A stretch of DNA of 64,000 nucleotides from Dactylonectria macrodidyma (Eukaryota; Ascomycota; Sordariomycetes; Hypocreales; Nectriaceae), in assembly GCA_020744425.1 (NCBI GenBank), contig JAGMUV010000001.1:5766001-5830000 (forward strand), written 5' to 3'. This document shows, piece after piece, positions 49,814 to 60,921 of this stretch (position 1 is the first letter of the stretch; each line of letters opens with the position of its first letter). The notes under the pieces are model-generated. The model ran no database searches. It had not been told where the DNA came from and was given only the letters and a program-made list of their open reading frames with translations. A program made the translations under genes and the position numbers.

Positions 49814-49834
49814 CAGCGCTGTAAACAATTCAAT
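49814..49834 (+). repeat. Left terminal inverted repeat of the hAT element
   Basis: Starts CAGCGCTGTAAAC and pairs with the reverse complement of 52916-52936. Confidence 0.85.
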
Positions 49835-49875
49835 TTCCAAGCCACATTCGAACGAGTTGAATTGATTGAATTGAA

Positions 49876-52301
49876 TTAGGTAAAATTGATATCTAAGTCA
49901 TCCTCGTCGGCTGTTGACTTCCAACACTTCAAACATTCGATAACTTCAAAGGTCGTTTTATCAAGAGACTGCCGTTGATGCCCAATCGTTAGCTTGGCCC
50001 GACTGAAAGTTCGTTCGCAGTCAGCAGTCATAGAAGGGATCGATAATACGTCCAGGGCCATCCGGCTCAGCAACAGAAAGCTGTTGTGTTGTATCCAGAA
50101 GGAAACCGGGCCTTTAGTCGGCTGGGGAGATCGAGAAAGCCACGTCTTCCATTCCCAGACGCCGGGCCCATCATCGTATATGGGATCATCATAGAAATTG
50201 CTGGGCAGAAGGTCCGGAAGTTGGCCCAGCCTCGTTGGCTGACCTCGGCTGCTTGGTTGGGCACGCTGTGGTATGGCCTCGCCACAATACCAACCTTCGA
50301 TGAAGAAGCTTTCCACCCTTTTCGATTAGGTCGGCCTTCGAAGGCATCGCAAGGTGAACTCAACGCATCATCAAGCCGAGATGTAAAACGGCAGCAGCCC
50401 AATAGACAGGGGTCTGGTCCAACAGTAACATGTAGTGTTCCAATCGATGAAGTGCGAAGCGGCAGCTTTGGCGGAGGAATTTGGTCTCTTCGGTCGGCTC
50501 GAGGGCTTGTTGCGTAGACGTAACGGTCCGTTGTGACCACTCAACCTCACAGTCATCGTATCGGCGAGGTTGTGTGATATTCCGCTGCGGTCGTCGTAGG
50601 CCAGGGGATGGCTCAGGGGAAGGCTCGATAGTCTCTACTTTGAAGTGATCAATCAGGCGGAACAGGCTCTGCATTGTCCAGCCAATAAAGCCCAGCTGAC
50701 GAGACTTAAACCTCTTCGTCTCTTCCTTTAGGGGAAGAAGCAAGCGTTAGGTCTTTTCGAGGATGTCCCAGTCTGCAGCAGCAAGGAGCTTATCAGAAGG
50801 AAGCTTGCGATCACCAGGTTCAACAGTATTTGAATCTATCCAACGGCAAAGAGGTTCCTTGAGGGCAAGGGCACGTTCGATCGTATCATACGTCGCATTC
50901 CACCTCGTTTCATTGTTGTTGCGTAACTGTATGTTGTGATGTGCCTCAATAAGTGAAGCGTCGTCAGTGGAATGGTTGGATTGTGCCCGTACGAAAGAGG
51001 GAAATTGCTCCTTTCGTTGAGGGCTGCGCCGGATGAAGGCGACAATAGCATGAAGCTTAGAGACTGGAGTGTTCTTCAGCCAACTGGTAGGTTGCTGTGA
51101 CGAAGGGGGGGATGCTGGAACGGCAGCAGCGTTGCTTTGCAGCCTCGATAGTTGAGCGTCACTCGGGTTGAGGAAGGCTTTGGCGGCAAGGTTGATGATA
51201 TGCCCCCAGCAGCGGAGCCAGACTATTGTAACAGGAAAGGCCGGTCGTTGAACAAGGGATAAATAGTCGGAAAGGAGGTTCTCAACGCCTACATCGTTAG
51301 ATGTGGGGTCATCTAAGACGAAGAAGCCGACCTACTTGATATTAAAGGCGTTGATTACGTCGCCGACGAGACGGGCAATGTTGGCTCCTAACTGAGGTCC
51401 TTCGAGGTGCCGACGAGCAAGAAGCCTTGTCAACCGGCCGTCGCTATCGATGAAATGACAGACGATTGCAATCATCGCCACGAGGCAGGAGAGGTCCAAC
51501 CATCAAAGCTGATACGTATTATCGACCGGGCAGGCTGTATCTGTTGTTGGATGCGTTGTTGGGCTCGGAATAGTCCTTCATCAACCAGGACTTGGCTATC
51601 TATTGCGATAAAGGAATTGCTGCTTCAATAACCTCAACAGGGGTTCGGATAAGCCGCTAGAAGGTGGCATGACTGATGGCATTGAAGGCAACATTTGAGT
51701 CGACGATATAATGAACCATCTGCTTCTTGAAGGTCTCGACAGCGGAAACAGTCACAGACGGCTTCTTTGGGCGGGCACACAACTTGCTGAGGGCTCGGGA
51801 TCCTTCCAATTGTAGCGACGACGATGAAGCTGTTGAAGCTGTCTCTGCTGGGTCCTCTTCAACGACGTTGTATATTTGCAACAAGTGTGCCCTTGCAGCC
51901 GAGGTTGCCGTCGTCTTGAAAAGACCAGCTGCAGTGCGGCCTCGAGCACCGCAGATGCTGAAGCCCAATATCCGGGCCCCTTAGTGACTCTCCCATCTCT
52001 GTTTATTCCTTTGAAGAGGCTGTATCTATGCTTTTGTATGTAGGAACGCCCTTGCGAATGGGTATGAACCCAGCTTGCAAGGACGAAGACCTGGTCCTTG
52101 ATCTTGATGTGCGGCAGTTGACTTAGTTGTATGAGGTCAGGCTTCTCGAGGGGGTTATCTCTCAATTAATCGGCAATTGATTGTGTATTGGTTGAGCGTA
52201 GGTTCGTAAGGCCGTTCGAGGAATAGGGGTTCTTCGTCGGCACTGTCCCTTCCGTCGGCATCGTCGATTCGGTCGAGATCATCATCGCTTGCCACCACCA
52301 T
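49876..52301 (-). pseudogene. hAT transposase pseudogene
   Basis: Reading down the minus strand: a possible start at 52301 (MVVASDDDLDRIDD), a zinc-finger-like region (ICGARGRT...ARAHLLQIYNV), then the DDE core segments HFIDSDGRLTRLLLARRHLEG, VGFFVLDDPTSNDVG and HIINLAAKAFLNPSD, then KLHAIVAFIRRSPQR and NNNETRWNATYDTIERALAL. The hAT dimerisation region ends it (WIQHNSFLLLSRMALDVLS, IPSMTADCERTFSRAKLTIG). It is interrupted by in-frame stops at 51332-51334 (TAG), 50747-50749 (TAA) and 50360-50362 (TGA). Frame changes lie between about 51650 and 51500 and between 50360 and 50310. The family is clear; activity is excluded. Confidence 0.88.
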
Positions 52302-52915
52302 CGTTACTCATCTAGAAGCTTGATTTACCACAACCAAAGATTGGACTCGGGGCGCACGCAGCGGCACAGGCAAGGGCAAGTAACGTTAAATTACCACGAG
52401 ACTAACAGTAGCGGCTAGAGTAATGATGGCCAGGATGATAATGAAGTCAATAAAATGGGATGATCGGCGTCGGAAGGCGATACTAACGATGTATCTTAGC
52501 GCTGTATAACGTGGTGCGGCGCGGCGAGGCGTTGTGTTGGGTTGTTGTGTGGGTGCAAAGTTGGTGATGTGGTTGTGGTGTTGAATTCTCATACGCAAGG
52601 CTGGCTTATGTAAGCAAGGCCAGGAAAAGTGAGTGCAACTTTCTTTATGATTGGTTGGAATTAGTGGGTCGTAGGGAGGCGATCCCTCTAGTAGCTATGA
52701 TTAGATAGAAATAGTGGAGACGGAGAACTGGAATAATAATCCGGAAAAGACAGACCATTGAGGCATACCGAGAGTCTCCCTAAAACACTAAAAATCACCC
52801 TACACAATGCCTCATAAATTGAACTCAAAATCAAGCATTGAAGAGGTCAATTGAACTTATTAAATTAAAGTATTTACGGTTTAAATTGGCCTTGAATTGA
52901 GATTGGATTAGCTGG

Positions 52916-52936
52916 ATTGAATCGTTTACAGCACCA
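52916..52936 (-). repeat. Right terminal inverted repeat of the hAT element
   Basis: The reverse complement begins TGGTGCTGTAAACG and matches the left end at 17 of 21 positions. Confidence 0.85.
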
Positions 52937-52944
52937 GTCCAACG
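52937..52944 (+). repeat. Right 8-bp target site duplication of the hAT element
   Basis: GTCCAACG, the partner of 49806-49813. On the minus strand it reads CGTTGGAC, which lies within the Arg-Trp-Thr codons of the interrupted piggyBac-like gene. Confidence 0.85.
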
Positions 52945-53024
52945 CATCCATTTTCGACGATCCAGGGCGGGATAAATCGCTCCAAGAGTTCAATAGAGTC
53001 TCTGGTCAGCGGTCTGACCTTCAT

Positions 53025-54189
53025 TTCGCGTTCTTATAGTTTGAAAGGTTGAAAATCGTGGCCTCGCGGCGGCAGCTATGGTGTTGTTATATGGTTCGCG
53101 TTCATAGGGTCCGTAGGTGAATGCGAGGGGTCCGGGCGGTCAATTCATTGGTTGAGTTAAAAGTGTCACCCGCAGCTGCGCCCTCCATTGTGGGTTGCGG
53201 TCCTGTCGAGATCTGTCGCTTAAGGGCCAAAATCTAATGATGATTTCTATCAAATCCCTTTTTTTTTTTGAACGCGTTTGCCACTGCAGTTACTTGATCC
53301 CGGGGGCCCGGGGCCGTGACAAAGTTGTTGTCTTGCGGCATTGAGGAGACGCAAGCGCTGAAACAACGCCAACCGCTAGACTCAAGGCCACGCTCACCCT
53401 CCGCTCAGGTTAAAGCAGCTACGGCTCAGACCTCGCACCTAATCCGGATTCGGGACATAAAAACTGTCGGGGTAGACTCTTGAGGTAGGTATCTAGCTAC
53501 GACAAAAACATGTAAAGATGAATGAATCCAGTCAATTTACGTATACGCACACCCAAGGCGATGGATTGATGAATTAATTATCAGTGTATCCGTCTACGAA
53601 GTGAATACTTACGAGAGGCGTGTCTCTGCTATGGATTCAAGAGCATGCACCAACTATACGTCATGAAGCATGTATATATTGAAGACTCTTTCTCCTGGTG
53701 AAGTAAACTAAGTAAGTGCGTGTAGGTGCGTGTTCAGTAGGTAATTACCTAACTGTGCTCAATCGTCGGACCCGGAGCCCCGGGTGCGGTATCCACCCCG
53801 GATTGCGGCCAAGCCCATGTCACACGGGAAGGCGCGTTCGTTCGTCCAGTCGCAACCCGCAGAAAAAAAAAGTTGGATCTAGTCGTCAACGCCGCCCTAA
53901 AGTGGCTATTGGCATCTGCTCCTGCTCCTGCATGAACACTGAAAATAGTCAACTTAATTTTTCCCCTTCGTTTCCATCGCCACAGGTACTCTCTGCCTCT
54001 ACGACATACCGACTAGCACCTGAATGCCGTGCATTAGCAGAAAGTAGAGGGTGTGTATCCTCGTCCTGAATCATCCAATCCCGCACAGCCTCTCCCAATT
54101 GTCACCGACCATCCCGGCGCAAAGGCCTGCTTCCAACGCTGCCACACCAGACGACGACGAATCGAGTCGAAACCGAACCCAGCATAGCC
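53025..54189. promoter_or_regulatory. Intergenic region upstream of RIM2
   Basis: About 1.2 kb between the transposon relic and RIM2. No gene was recognised. It contains TAGGTA/TACCTA motifs near 53484-53490 and 53738-53750 and a TATATATT segment near 53671-53678. The last part should hold the RIM2 promoter and leader. Confidence 0.5.
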
Positions 54190-55511
54190 ATGACGGCTAC
54201 CTCCCAAATGACGATTCCTCAATCCACGACCTTGGTCGCCGCCCGCGACGAAAGGCCCTTCAACCACTCCAAAACTCCCCGAGATCACGCAGCTCTTATG
54301 CAATCAAGAGAGACCGGCGATGTCCTGCCCGACGACACCTATGTGCAGGGCAATATCAAGGCCCTGCCCTTTGCCAAGTCGTGGGTTCACATGGGCGCTG
54401 GCGCGTACGTAAAAGTCCCTTGTGGTCTACGATTCTGCGATGACACAAATACTGTTCAAGAGCATAAAGCTGACGCACACTCTCCTCTCTAGGGTCGGTG
54501 GAATGACGGCCGCAACACTCACAGCTCCCCTCGACGTCCTCAAGACAAGGCTGCAGTCCGACTTTTACCAAGCTCAAATTCGTGTCACTCGCGAAGCCCA
54601 AATGCAAGCCCTGGGTCGCCTCAACCCCGCCCGAGCCGCCATCTACCACCTCAATGACACCCTCCAGATCCTCGGCTCCGTCTACAAGACTGAAGGCTGG
54701 CGCGCCCTCTTCAAAGGCCTTGGTCCCAACCTAGTCGGCGTCATCCCCGCCCGCAGCATCAATTTTTACGTCTACGGCAACGGCAAGCGCCTCATTTCGC
54801 AGTACGCCAACCAAGGCCAGGAAGCTCCCTGGGTCCACCTCACAGCCGGTGTCGCCGCCGGCGTTGTCACCTCGACCGTCACAAACCCCATCTGGATGGT
54901 CAAGACCCGCCTACAACTCGATAAAAATGTTTCAGAGCGCAGTGGTGGTGCCAAGCAGCGCCAGTACCGCAACAGCTATGACTGCGTGCGTCAGATCCTA
55001 AGGGATGAGGGCTTCAGCAGCCTCTACCGTGGCATGAGCGCGAGCTATCTCGGCGTCGTAGAATCGACCATGCAATGGATGCTATACGAACAAATGAAGG
55101 CCGCCCTCGCCCGCAGGGAAGCCGAGATTGTGCGCACCGGGAGGGACAAGACGTGGTGGGACAAGACGCTGGACTGGACGGGCAAAGTCGGGGCTGCTGG
55201 TGGTGCTAAGCTGGTGGCTGCCATCATTGCATATCCCCACGAGGTGCGATTCTCTTCCAACTAACTGCAGAGCGAGTGTGCTGACTCGATATATCCAGGT
55301 TGCGCGAACACGACTAAGACAGGCGCCCATGGACAACGGCCTCCCCAAGTACACTGGCTTGATGCAGTGCTTCAAGCTCGTCTGGGTCGAAGAGGGCTTG
55401 ATGGGTCTATATGGCGGACTAACACCTCACCTCATGCGCACCGTACCCAGCGCCGCCATCATGTTCGGCATGTACGAAGGCATTCTTCGCCTATTCAACA
55501 CACCCGCTTAG
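54190..55511 (+). CDS. RIM2: Mitochondrial pyrimidine nucleotide carrier, RIM2 type
   Basis: Three exons: 54190-54404, 54493-55243 and 55299-55511; introns of 88 and 55 bp; 392 residues. It is a mitochondrial inner membrane carrier with three repeats. The signature motifs are PLDVLKTR (residues 84-91), PIWMVKTR and, rebuilt across the second intron, PHE-VARTR. The Trp in place of the acidic residue in the second motif is characteristic of the RIM2/PNC and NAD carrier branch. The long N-terminal region before the first repeat and the VGGMTAATLTAPLDVLKTRL segment fit RIM2, which exchanges pyrimidine nucleoside triphosphates across the membrane and affects mitochondrial DNA and iron use. A NAD/FAD-type carrier is the main alternative. 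Convergent with SNX3. Confidence 0.92.
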
Positions 55512-56569
55512 ACGCGAATCACGACGACAGTACGGCAGCGACAACGCCAAAGCAGAGGGGCTTTGATGATGACCCAGGTCTTCAGGTTCCCCTCCACTCT
55601 TGGCTTGTCTCCTTGTAACACCACTTTAAAAAGAAATTCACCTCAACTGGAAGGGGTCACGATCTCCATGTATAATATTACGATTTCCCCGGATATATAA
55701 GCGCGCCGGGGCCACCAAAAATCAGGACTCGGAAGGAGAGTGTGCATACATTTAAGGCGTCTCGACGTTGCGGCGTTTGGCTAGAGGCCGGGGCAGCAGG
55801 GCTGTCCATGAGGAAACCAAAAACACTCTCTCATTTTACATGTACGATAAAGGGGCGCACTTGGTTTGGCATCTGAGTTGTCAGGCATGGACATTCACCG
55901 CATATTATATCATGAACCACCACTGTCATGTCCGCATAGATCATAGAACTTCCAACCCTCACCGGGATTCTTGTTGAGGGGTGACAATCTGACGCTGGAT
56001 ATAAACACGTGCAAATATTACACTTTTGTTCATGGGTGTCTCGCTTTTCTTATCTCATGAACGGGATTGCCTCTGGATAGGGATTGACGAGAACTGCAGC
56101 AAGATACAAGAAAAAAAAAGGTGTACTAACGCCCTCCATTCCCCCAGATTGAAGCAGCGTCCGTGCTCCAGGCAAGATGTGGTGCAACGAGAAAAAAGAC
56201 GAGATGACGCAAAGCGTGAATGGCCAGCAGAGGCTACACTGTACCAAAGGACCGACCGAGATATCCCATGAGGGGCCGAGGGAGGCAGGCAGAAGGCTAT
56301 ATACGGGTTTGGGGTAAAGTCCAAGAGAGACTGTCTGGTCCCTCAAGCATATCATCTCTCTCCTTGTTGCCCAGGTTTCGGTTCTCGCCTCCACTCGATG
56401 GGACTATCTTGACGGGGGGTCATCTGGTGGTACGGAGATACTCAAGAGGGGTATCTCGTTGGCGGTTGGGCTGTCTTCGCTTTTGAAGCTTCCGAGGGGC
56501 TCGGGAAGCTGTAGAAGGCGAGGCGGGATACGAGGACATGGCGAAGAAGGACCAGATTAGGTGACGGGG
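55512..56569. other. Convergent 3' flank of RIM2 and SNX3
   Basis: About 1.06 kb between the two stop codons. No gene is supported; the frames on both strands lack domains. It should contain the two 3' untranslated regions. Confidence 0.55.
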
Positions 56570-57338
56570 TCACCAAGCATTGCGGTCCCAGTTGGGGTCT
56601 GCGAGTATCAGTCGGTGAGCTTGCATTCGGCATTTACGTCGACTACGAGGCATCCATGTTGCCTCGCAATTCGCGTCATGTCCGCCTGGAGGAGTGGCTT
56701 ACCCTGGACAAAGGCGGCCAGGACCTTGCTGCCGGTTTGGAGCAGCGGGTGGCCGACAACAATCTTGAGGAACTTCTCCAGCCCCGCACGGCGACCCTCA
56801 ATGACGTCGTCGCTGAAGCGGTTGGTGAAGACCTTGCCGGGCAGCGGGGGGATGGTGACACGGGCGCTCTCACGCTCGAGGATGTCGCGGAAGTACTCAA
56901 AGTCGGAGTAGCGACGGCGGACGCTGCTCTGGCGGAGCTTGAAGGCGGGAATGTTGGTGCGGCACATGATCTCGTAGTCGGTGTACATGCTGCGACCCAT
57001 GCCATGTGTTCGGGGGTTGCGGACCTAGAGAGCAGGCGACGCAAGTTAGTAAAGCTGGCGCGCGAGATATCGTCGACTTGGCGCGATCCGATGATGATCT
57101 TGCGACACTATTTCGTAAGGTCGCGGGACGGGAGACTGCACAACGGAGCCCAGGGACAGCGCTGCAGGTGAATGAATAAGCTCACCTCGATCTCGAGAAA
57201 ATTCTCAGGCGGGCCGTAGATCTCGTCAAAGCTCTGCTGGCGGGTGTCGGGCATGGACTGGAGGATCGGGCGATGCAGTCCCTTGGGTGACTCGGGGTCG
57301 GCGCCGGCGCTGTGGCCGGGATCCTGTTCGGGCGCCAT
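56570..57338 (-). CDS. SNX3: Sorting nexin-3 (Grd19-like)
   Basis: Three exons: 57338-57186, 57024-56703 and 56598-56570; introns of 161 and 104 bp; 167 residues, close to the usual 160-165. The protein is essentially one PX domain, which binds phosphatidylinositol 3-phosphate on early endosomes and links cargo to retromer for return to the Golgi. Visible features are the N-terminal [18 protein letters not shown] segment, the phosphoinositide-binding RRRYSDF at 87-93, the PPLPGK loop, and [18 protein letters not shown]. The last exon encodes only a nine-residue ending, DPNWDRNAW; its phase fits exactly and this C-terminus is typical of the family, which supports the model strongly. Confidence 0.96.
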
Positions 57339-58525
57339 GAGATGTGATAGCCGGAAGATCGCCGACAGTGGGGGGAGAGAGAACGATGGGGCGTTGAGAG
57401 TGAGGGGATCTATAGTGTTGCGTGGTCACAGCTTTGTGGGCTTTTGTCGCAGCTGTGGAGGGGAGAGGAATGGGAATAGAGTGGGATGAATCGAGGCTCG
57501 CCCATGACACATGGAGCAGGTGGGGGCTGTGTCTGGAACCTGGTTTCTGCGAGGAAGGAAGAAGGCGGGGACGTTCTGGAGGAAGGTGGGCTTGGCGCTA
57601 ATTACCTACCTACCTTGGCACCCTCCGGGGGAAGGAAATCACTGGGCACATCAATGACAGCTCTTATAGAATAAGCAAGTTATGTTAGCTGAATTATTAC
57701 TAAATTAGAACATAGACTACATATAAAAAAGATCAGAAAGTGACCTAAATGTACCTATAAGCTATTATTTTATATCAGATTTACTAATTTAATACTTAAC
57801 GCATAAAGTATAGGATGCTCTACGGTGTGTGGTGTTTTTCTGCCACCCTTTGGCATCTTTTGTCACTCTCTTCGTCAGTCTCTCGGGGCTGGCCAATGGG
57901 ACAAGCCATTTTGACGGGGGTTCAGTACCCAGACGCAACATGACATGAGGCTGATGATACAAAACGACATCTACCATTCAACGCCTTCACTCATTCAACG
58001 ACGGAGTAATCATATATACACCATTTTCTCGATCCTGGTGCAAGGCCAGCCAATCTCAAACTTTACACTCTGTCTAGAAAGTCTTTGAATTGCATATTTA
58101 GACAACCTGCGAGGTGCTCTGTCGCACACCCACTCGTATCATCTATACTTGGACTGAGTTCCATCATACATCACCAAAAATAGCTCCATCACCCCGTTTA
58201 TGCAATGCATGCACTCACTGCTGCCTTTCCAAGTGAGCCTTCCGACTTGACATCGCCGCTCATGCGCCCAGGCACCTAAATATACTTTCCATCATACGCA
58301 AAGTGCAACTGTCTGACTGCCTGGAGCCATGCAAGTAAGGAGTGTCTCCCCAAAGTGCTAAGCCTGCAGCACTCGAGGTTCGACGGCGCCACATGAATCT
58401 TTCCTCTCTCACCAATCTCCTAAATAATCTCCTAAGCAACTATTTTGCTATTTTCATCACGCCTGTGGCATTGGAACTTGGCTTCCCTTTCTTCAATTGG
58501 GTTTTGTAGCCCATGAGTGCACAGG
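57339..58525. promoter_or_regulatory. Divergent intergenic region, SNX3 / F-box-like gene
   Basis: About 1.2 kb. It contains a short AT-rich island at roughly 57660-57810, quite unlike the surrounding balanced composition, and no recognised gene. Both promoters should lie here. Confidence 0.5.
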
Positions 58526-60921
58526 ATGCCGTGGTCAGCCCTTACTCGGCTTGTTGCCGGTGATACCAGGAGTGTTCCTCCGCCTGCGAATCTCAGACGA
58601 CTCACTGTTCCTCTTTTGCTTCGTTGCATACTTTGTCAGAAGGATCTCCCTTGGCATGCTAGCTGGCCTCACTATGCATCTCCTAGGTCTCAAGACTGGG
58701 AATTCGACGCCGTCGCGTGTACGTTGCGTGCTTTTACTGGAGTCCAATCACACTCCCTTCCGGAAGCCATTTGCTAACGAATCATGGGTCTACTCAGTCC
58801 TAAATCTAGCTACAGATGCTTCTCTTCCTCCGCAAGTCTACTACCACAGACTCGATCGGGCTGATGTCTGCTCTTACGCAAATGTCAACTTGCCCCTCTA
58901 CGTCGACGGAGAAATCATCCGATCAGTCTGTTCCTCTAGCATGCGGACCCGTGTCTTTGAAGGCGACTCGACCATGCCTATGGTTTTTGTTCATGTCGGT
59001 TGCTGGAAGGTTGTTCGCCAACATCATATCCATGTCTCACCCCGTATGCTATACAAGCTCGGGCAACAAACAATGCGAATACCCTCCTTTAAATTCGATG
59101 AGGATGTTGACACGCCTCTGCATTTTGCTCCTTTCGCCAGCCCAACCACCGCAAAAACGAATTTATCTCAACTTTTTTTTCGATGCTCCCAATTGCCTGT
59201 CGAGCTGCAGCAGGAAATATGGAACCATCTCCGGAATTGCTTGACCCGCTCTCTCTTGGAAGCTTCCAACACTGCGACATCATACCTTCATCTTCTGGAC
59301 AGAGCCTCCATTTCGTATAGACCAAGCCGAAAGTCGCTCCTCATGGATGGTTGTGAGAATGAAAACACCGCCTGGCTCTGCGGGTCCGTCACCCCTATGT
59401 TTGGAAAGGAACTTTTAGATACACTCCAAATTCTTGATCACAAGCCACCAGGCGGCCCGGCTAGCGTAGCGGTACCCATTCGGCTTGACGCCATTCGCGG
59501 AATCAACTTCAAACTGAAACCACATGGAATATCGGCCATCCGCTTATGCTATGAGGATGGAACCGCTTCACCTTGGCTGGGGGATTCGAGCTCGGGTTGG
59601 CACGGAATGGCTCAAGGTTATGATCCTCGTCTTCTTCGTGCCACACATGATGTGAGTACTCATCTGTCTTGAAGAATATGGGCATCTTACTAATGATAAA
59701 AAAGGACCTCAAAATACTTCGAGTCGACTTTGGTGAGTCCAGTGATCTACAACATCCCAAGTGGCTGAGTCGAACACTTTGGGATGTGGACCCTCAGCTC
59801 GACGGCGATGAGGCGTTGTATATGGCCAACACCACTGAGGACCCCGAGCAATTCCCACACTACCAAGGCTGGCGTGTTGTCCGATATCTTTCGCTAGAAA
59901 GAAAAGGCACATACGCTACCAGCATCACTGTCTCATTTACTCGCCGTGGGATCAACGATGTAACTGTGTCTGGGAAACCAGCCTTAGAAGTCGGGTCTAG
60001 CGCTGGTATTGTCAAGCACTTTCACATACGCCCGGGAGAGTATATTTCTTTCGTTGCCTTTGTCACGAAAACATTCTCTAGGAGTGTGGTTGACCTCCCC
60101 GTCGGCGTATTTTTTCTAGTGAGTATTGGGTATCCCTTAACTTTGACCTTGAAGTCTATGCTGACCCGAATGAGATAAAAACCAATATGGGCCGCTCTTC
60201 CTTCTTCGGTCCTTCGAGCATGATGACTGACCCCGAAGCATGCTGGACTTGGGTGACCCCGAACATGTCTGGCAAAGTGACTGGGCTGGCGTTTATGTCA
60301 TCCATGACCACCAGCATGCTTGGGGACGGTCGGAAACAGATCGTCAGCGTTGGTGCAACTGTCCGGGCATGCAACAGTGCAGTTGCACCGGTCCCAACAT
60401 TGGCCGAGCCCGTCTTCGTTTTGCCTTCACCGCATCCCTACTATCGCTTGAATTACGTCTCGGCTTCTGACTTTTCTAACGTACAAAGTCTCCAGGTTCA
60501 GGCGATAGACGACCACTGTGTGGGTATGTGTATTTATCACTTCGACGGCCTCATTGAAATATTGGGAGAATGGGATCCCTCAAAGAGCTATACATTATCC
60601 GAAATATATCATAGCGCAGACGGCCCCCTCGAAACCATTTCGTTTGATCTTCAGTATGGGGATATCGTGTCGGCTGAGCTTACAAAGGTCAGTGTTAATC
60701 TGCCTTCGACGTCACGCAGTGACCTCCTCACATGGCGAATATCGCCAAACAAGGTGAGCACAACTGTCCCCGGGTCATATGCTCGCACCCGATTAACGCA
60801 ACAACAGCTGTATGCTTGGATCACCAGCTTACACGGTATTGACTTTGCCGAATGTCGGCTTGGTACTGTCACTCTAACCCCCTCGGGTCACTACCAGGCA
60901 CAACGGTTCATGTTATCATGA
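58526..60921 (+). CDS. Fungal F-box-like protein of unknown function
   Basis: Five exons: 58526-58718, 58798-59651, 59705-60118, 60175-60753 and 60808-60921; introns of 79, 53, 56 and 54 bp; 717 residues. The first junction uses a GTACGT donor and changes frame, joining DWEFDAVA to FLNLATDASL. The N-terminal region has a CxxC pair (RCILCQKDL). An F-box-like segment starts near residue 195 (SQLPVELQQEIWNHLRNC). The remainder matches the general layout of a large fungal family with segments like ISAIRLCYEDGTASPWLG, DLKILRVDFG and TNMGRSSFFGP and a C-terminal beta-rich part. Many such proteins are expanded in ascomycetes, and none has a firmly assigned substrate. The last intron is a multiple of three, so it could be retained. 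The N-terminus is uncertain; an upstream exon is possible. Confidence 0.72.

Larger units (their letters stand above)
49814..52936 (-). mobile_element. Decayed hAT-family DNA transposon, 3.1 kb
   Basis: The element is bounded by imperfect 21-bp terminal inverted repeats (49814-49834 and 52916-52936, sharing CTGTAAACRATTCAAT; 17 of 21 positions match and all four differences are transitions). It is flanked by an 8-bp target duplication. It contains a broken hAT transposase on the minus strand. It is inserted inside a piggyBac-like transposase gene: reading outward from both ends restores the piggyBac frame around Arg-Trp-Thr. The element is full-length but has several stops and frame changes, so it cannot make its own transposase. 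Confidence 0.88.
49500..53024 (-). pseudogene. piggyBac-like transposase relic, split by a hAT insertion
   Basis: The gene reads from an ATG at 53024 on the minus strand: residues like SIELLERFIPPWIVEN, then (after a one-base frame change) KWMRW up to 52945. It resumes across the hAT element at 49805 with TNDWVGFLQNGFEWKDDAWL, then TVAEVYMFIAALIYMGIHIE, and after a TGA at 49649-49651, HPIRKFMTYNRFL and LQWTSKFIKVF down to about 49500. This is the N-terminal part of the fungal piggyBac (DDE_Tnp_1_7) transposase family. The catalytic part with the aspartates is missing, so the copy is truncated, frameshifted and inactive. Terminal repeats and TTAA targets of the piggyBac element were not found. 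Confidence 0.75.
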
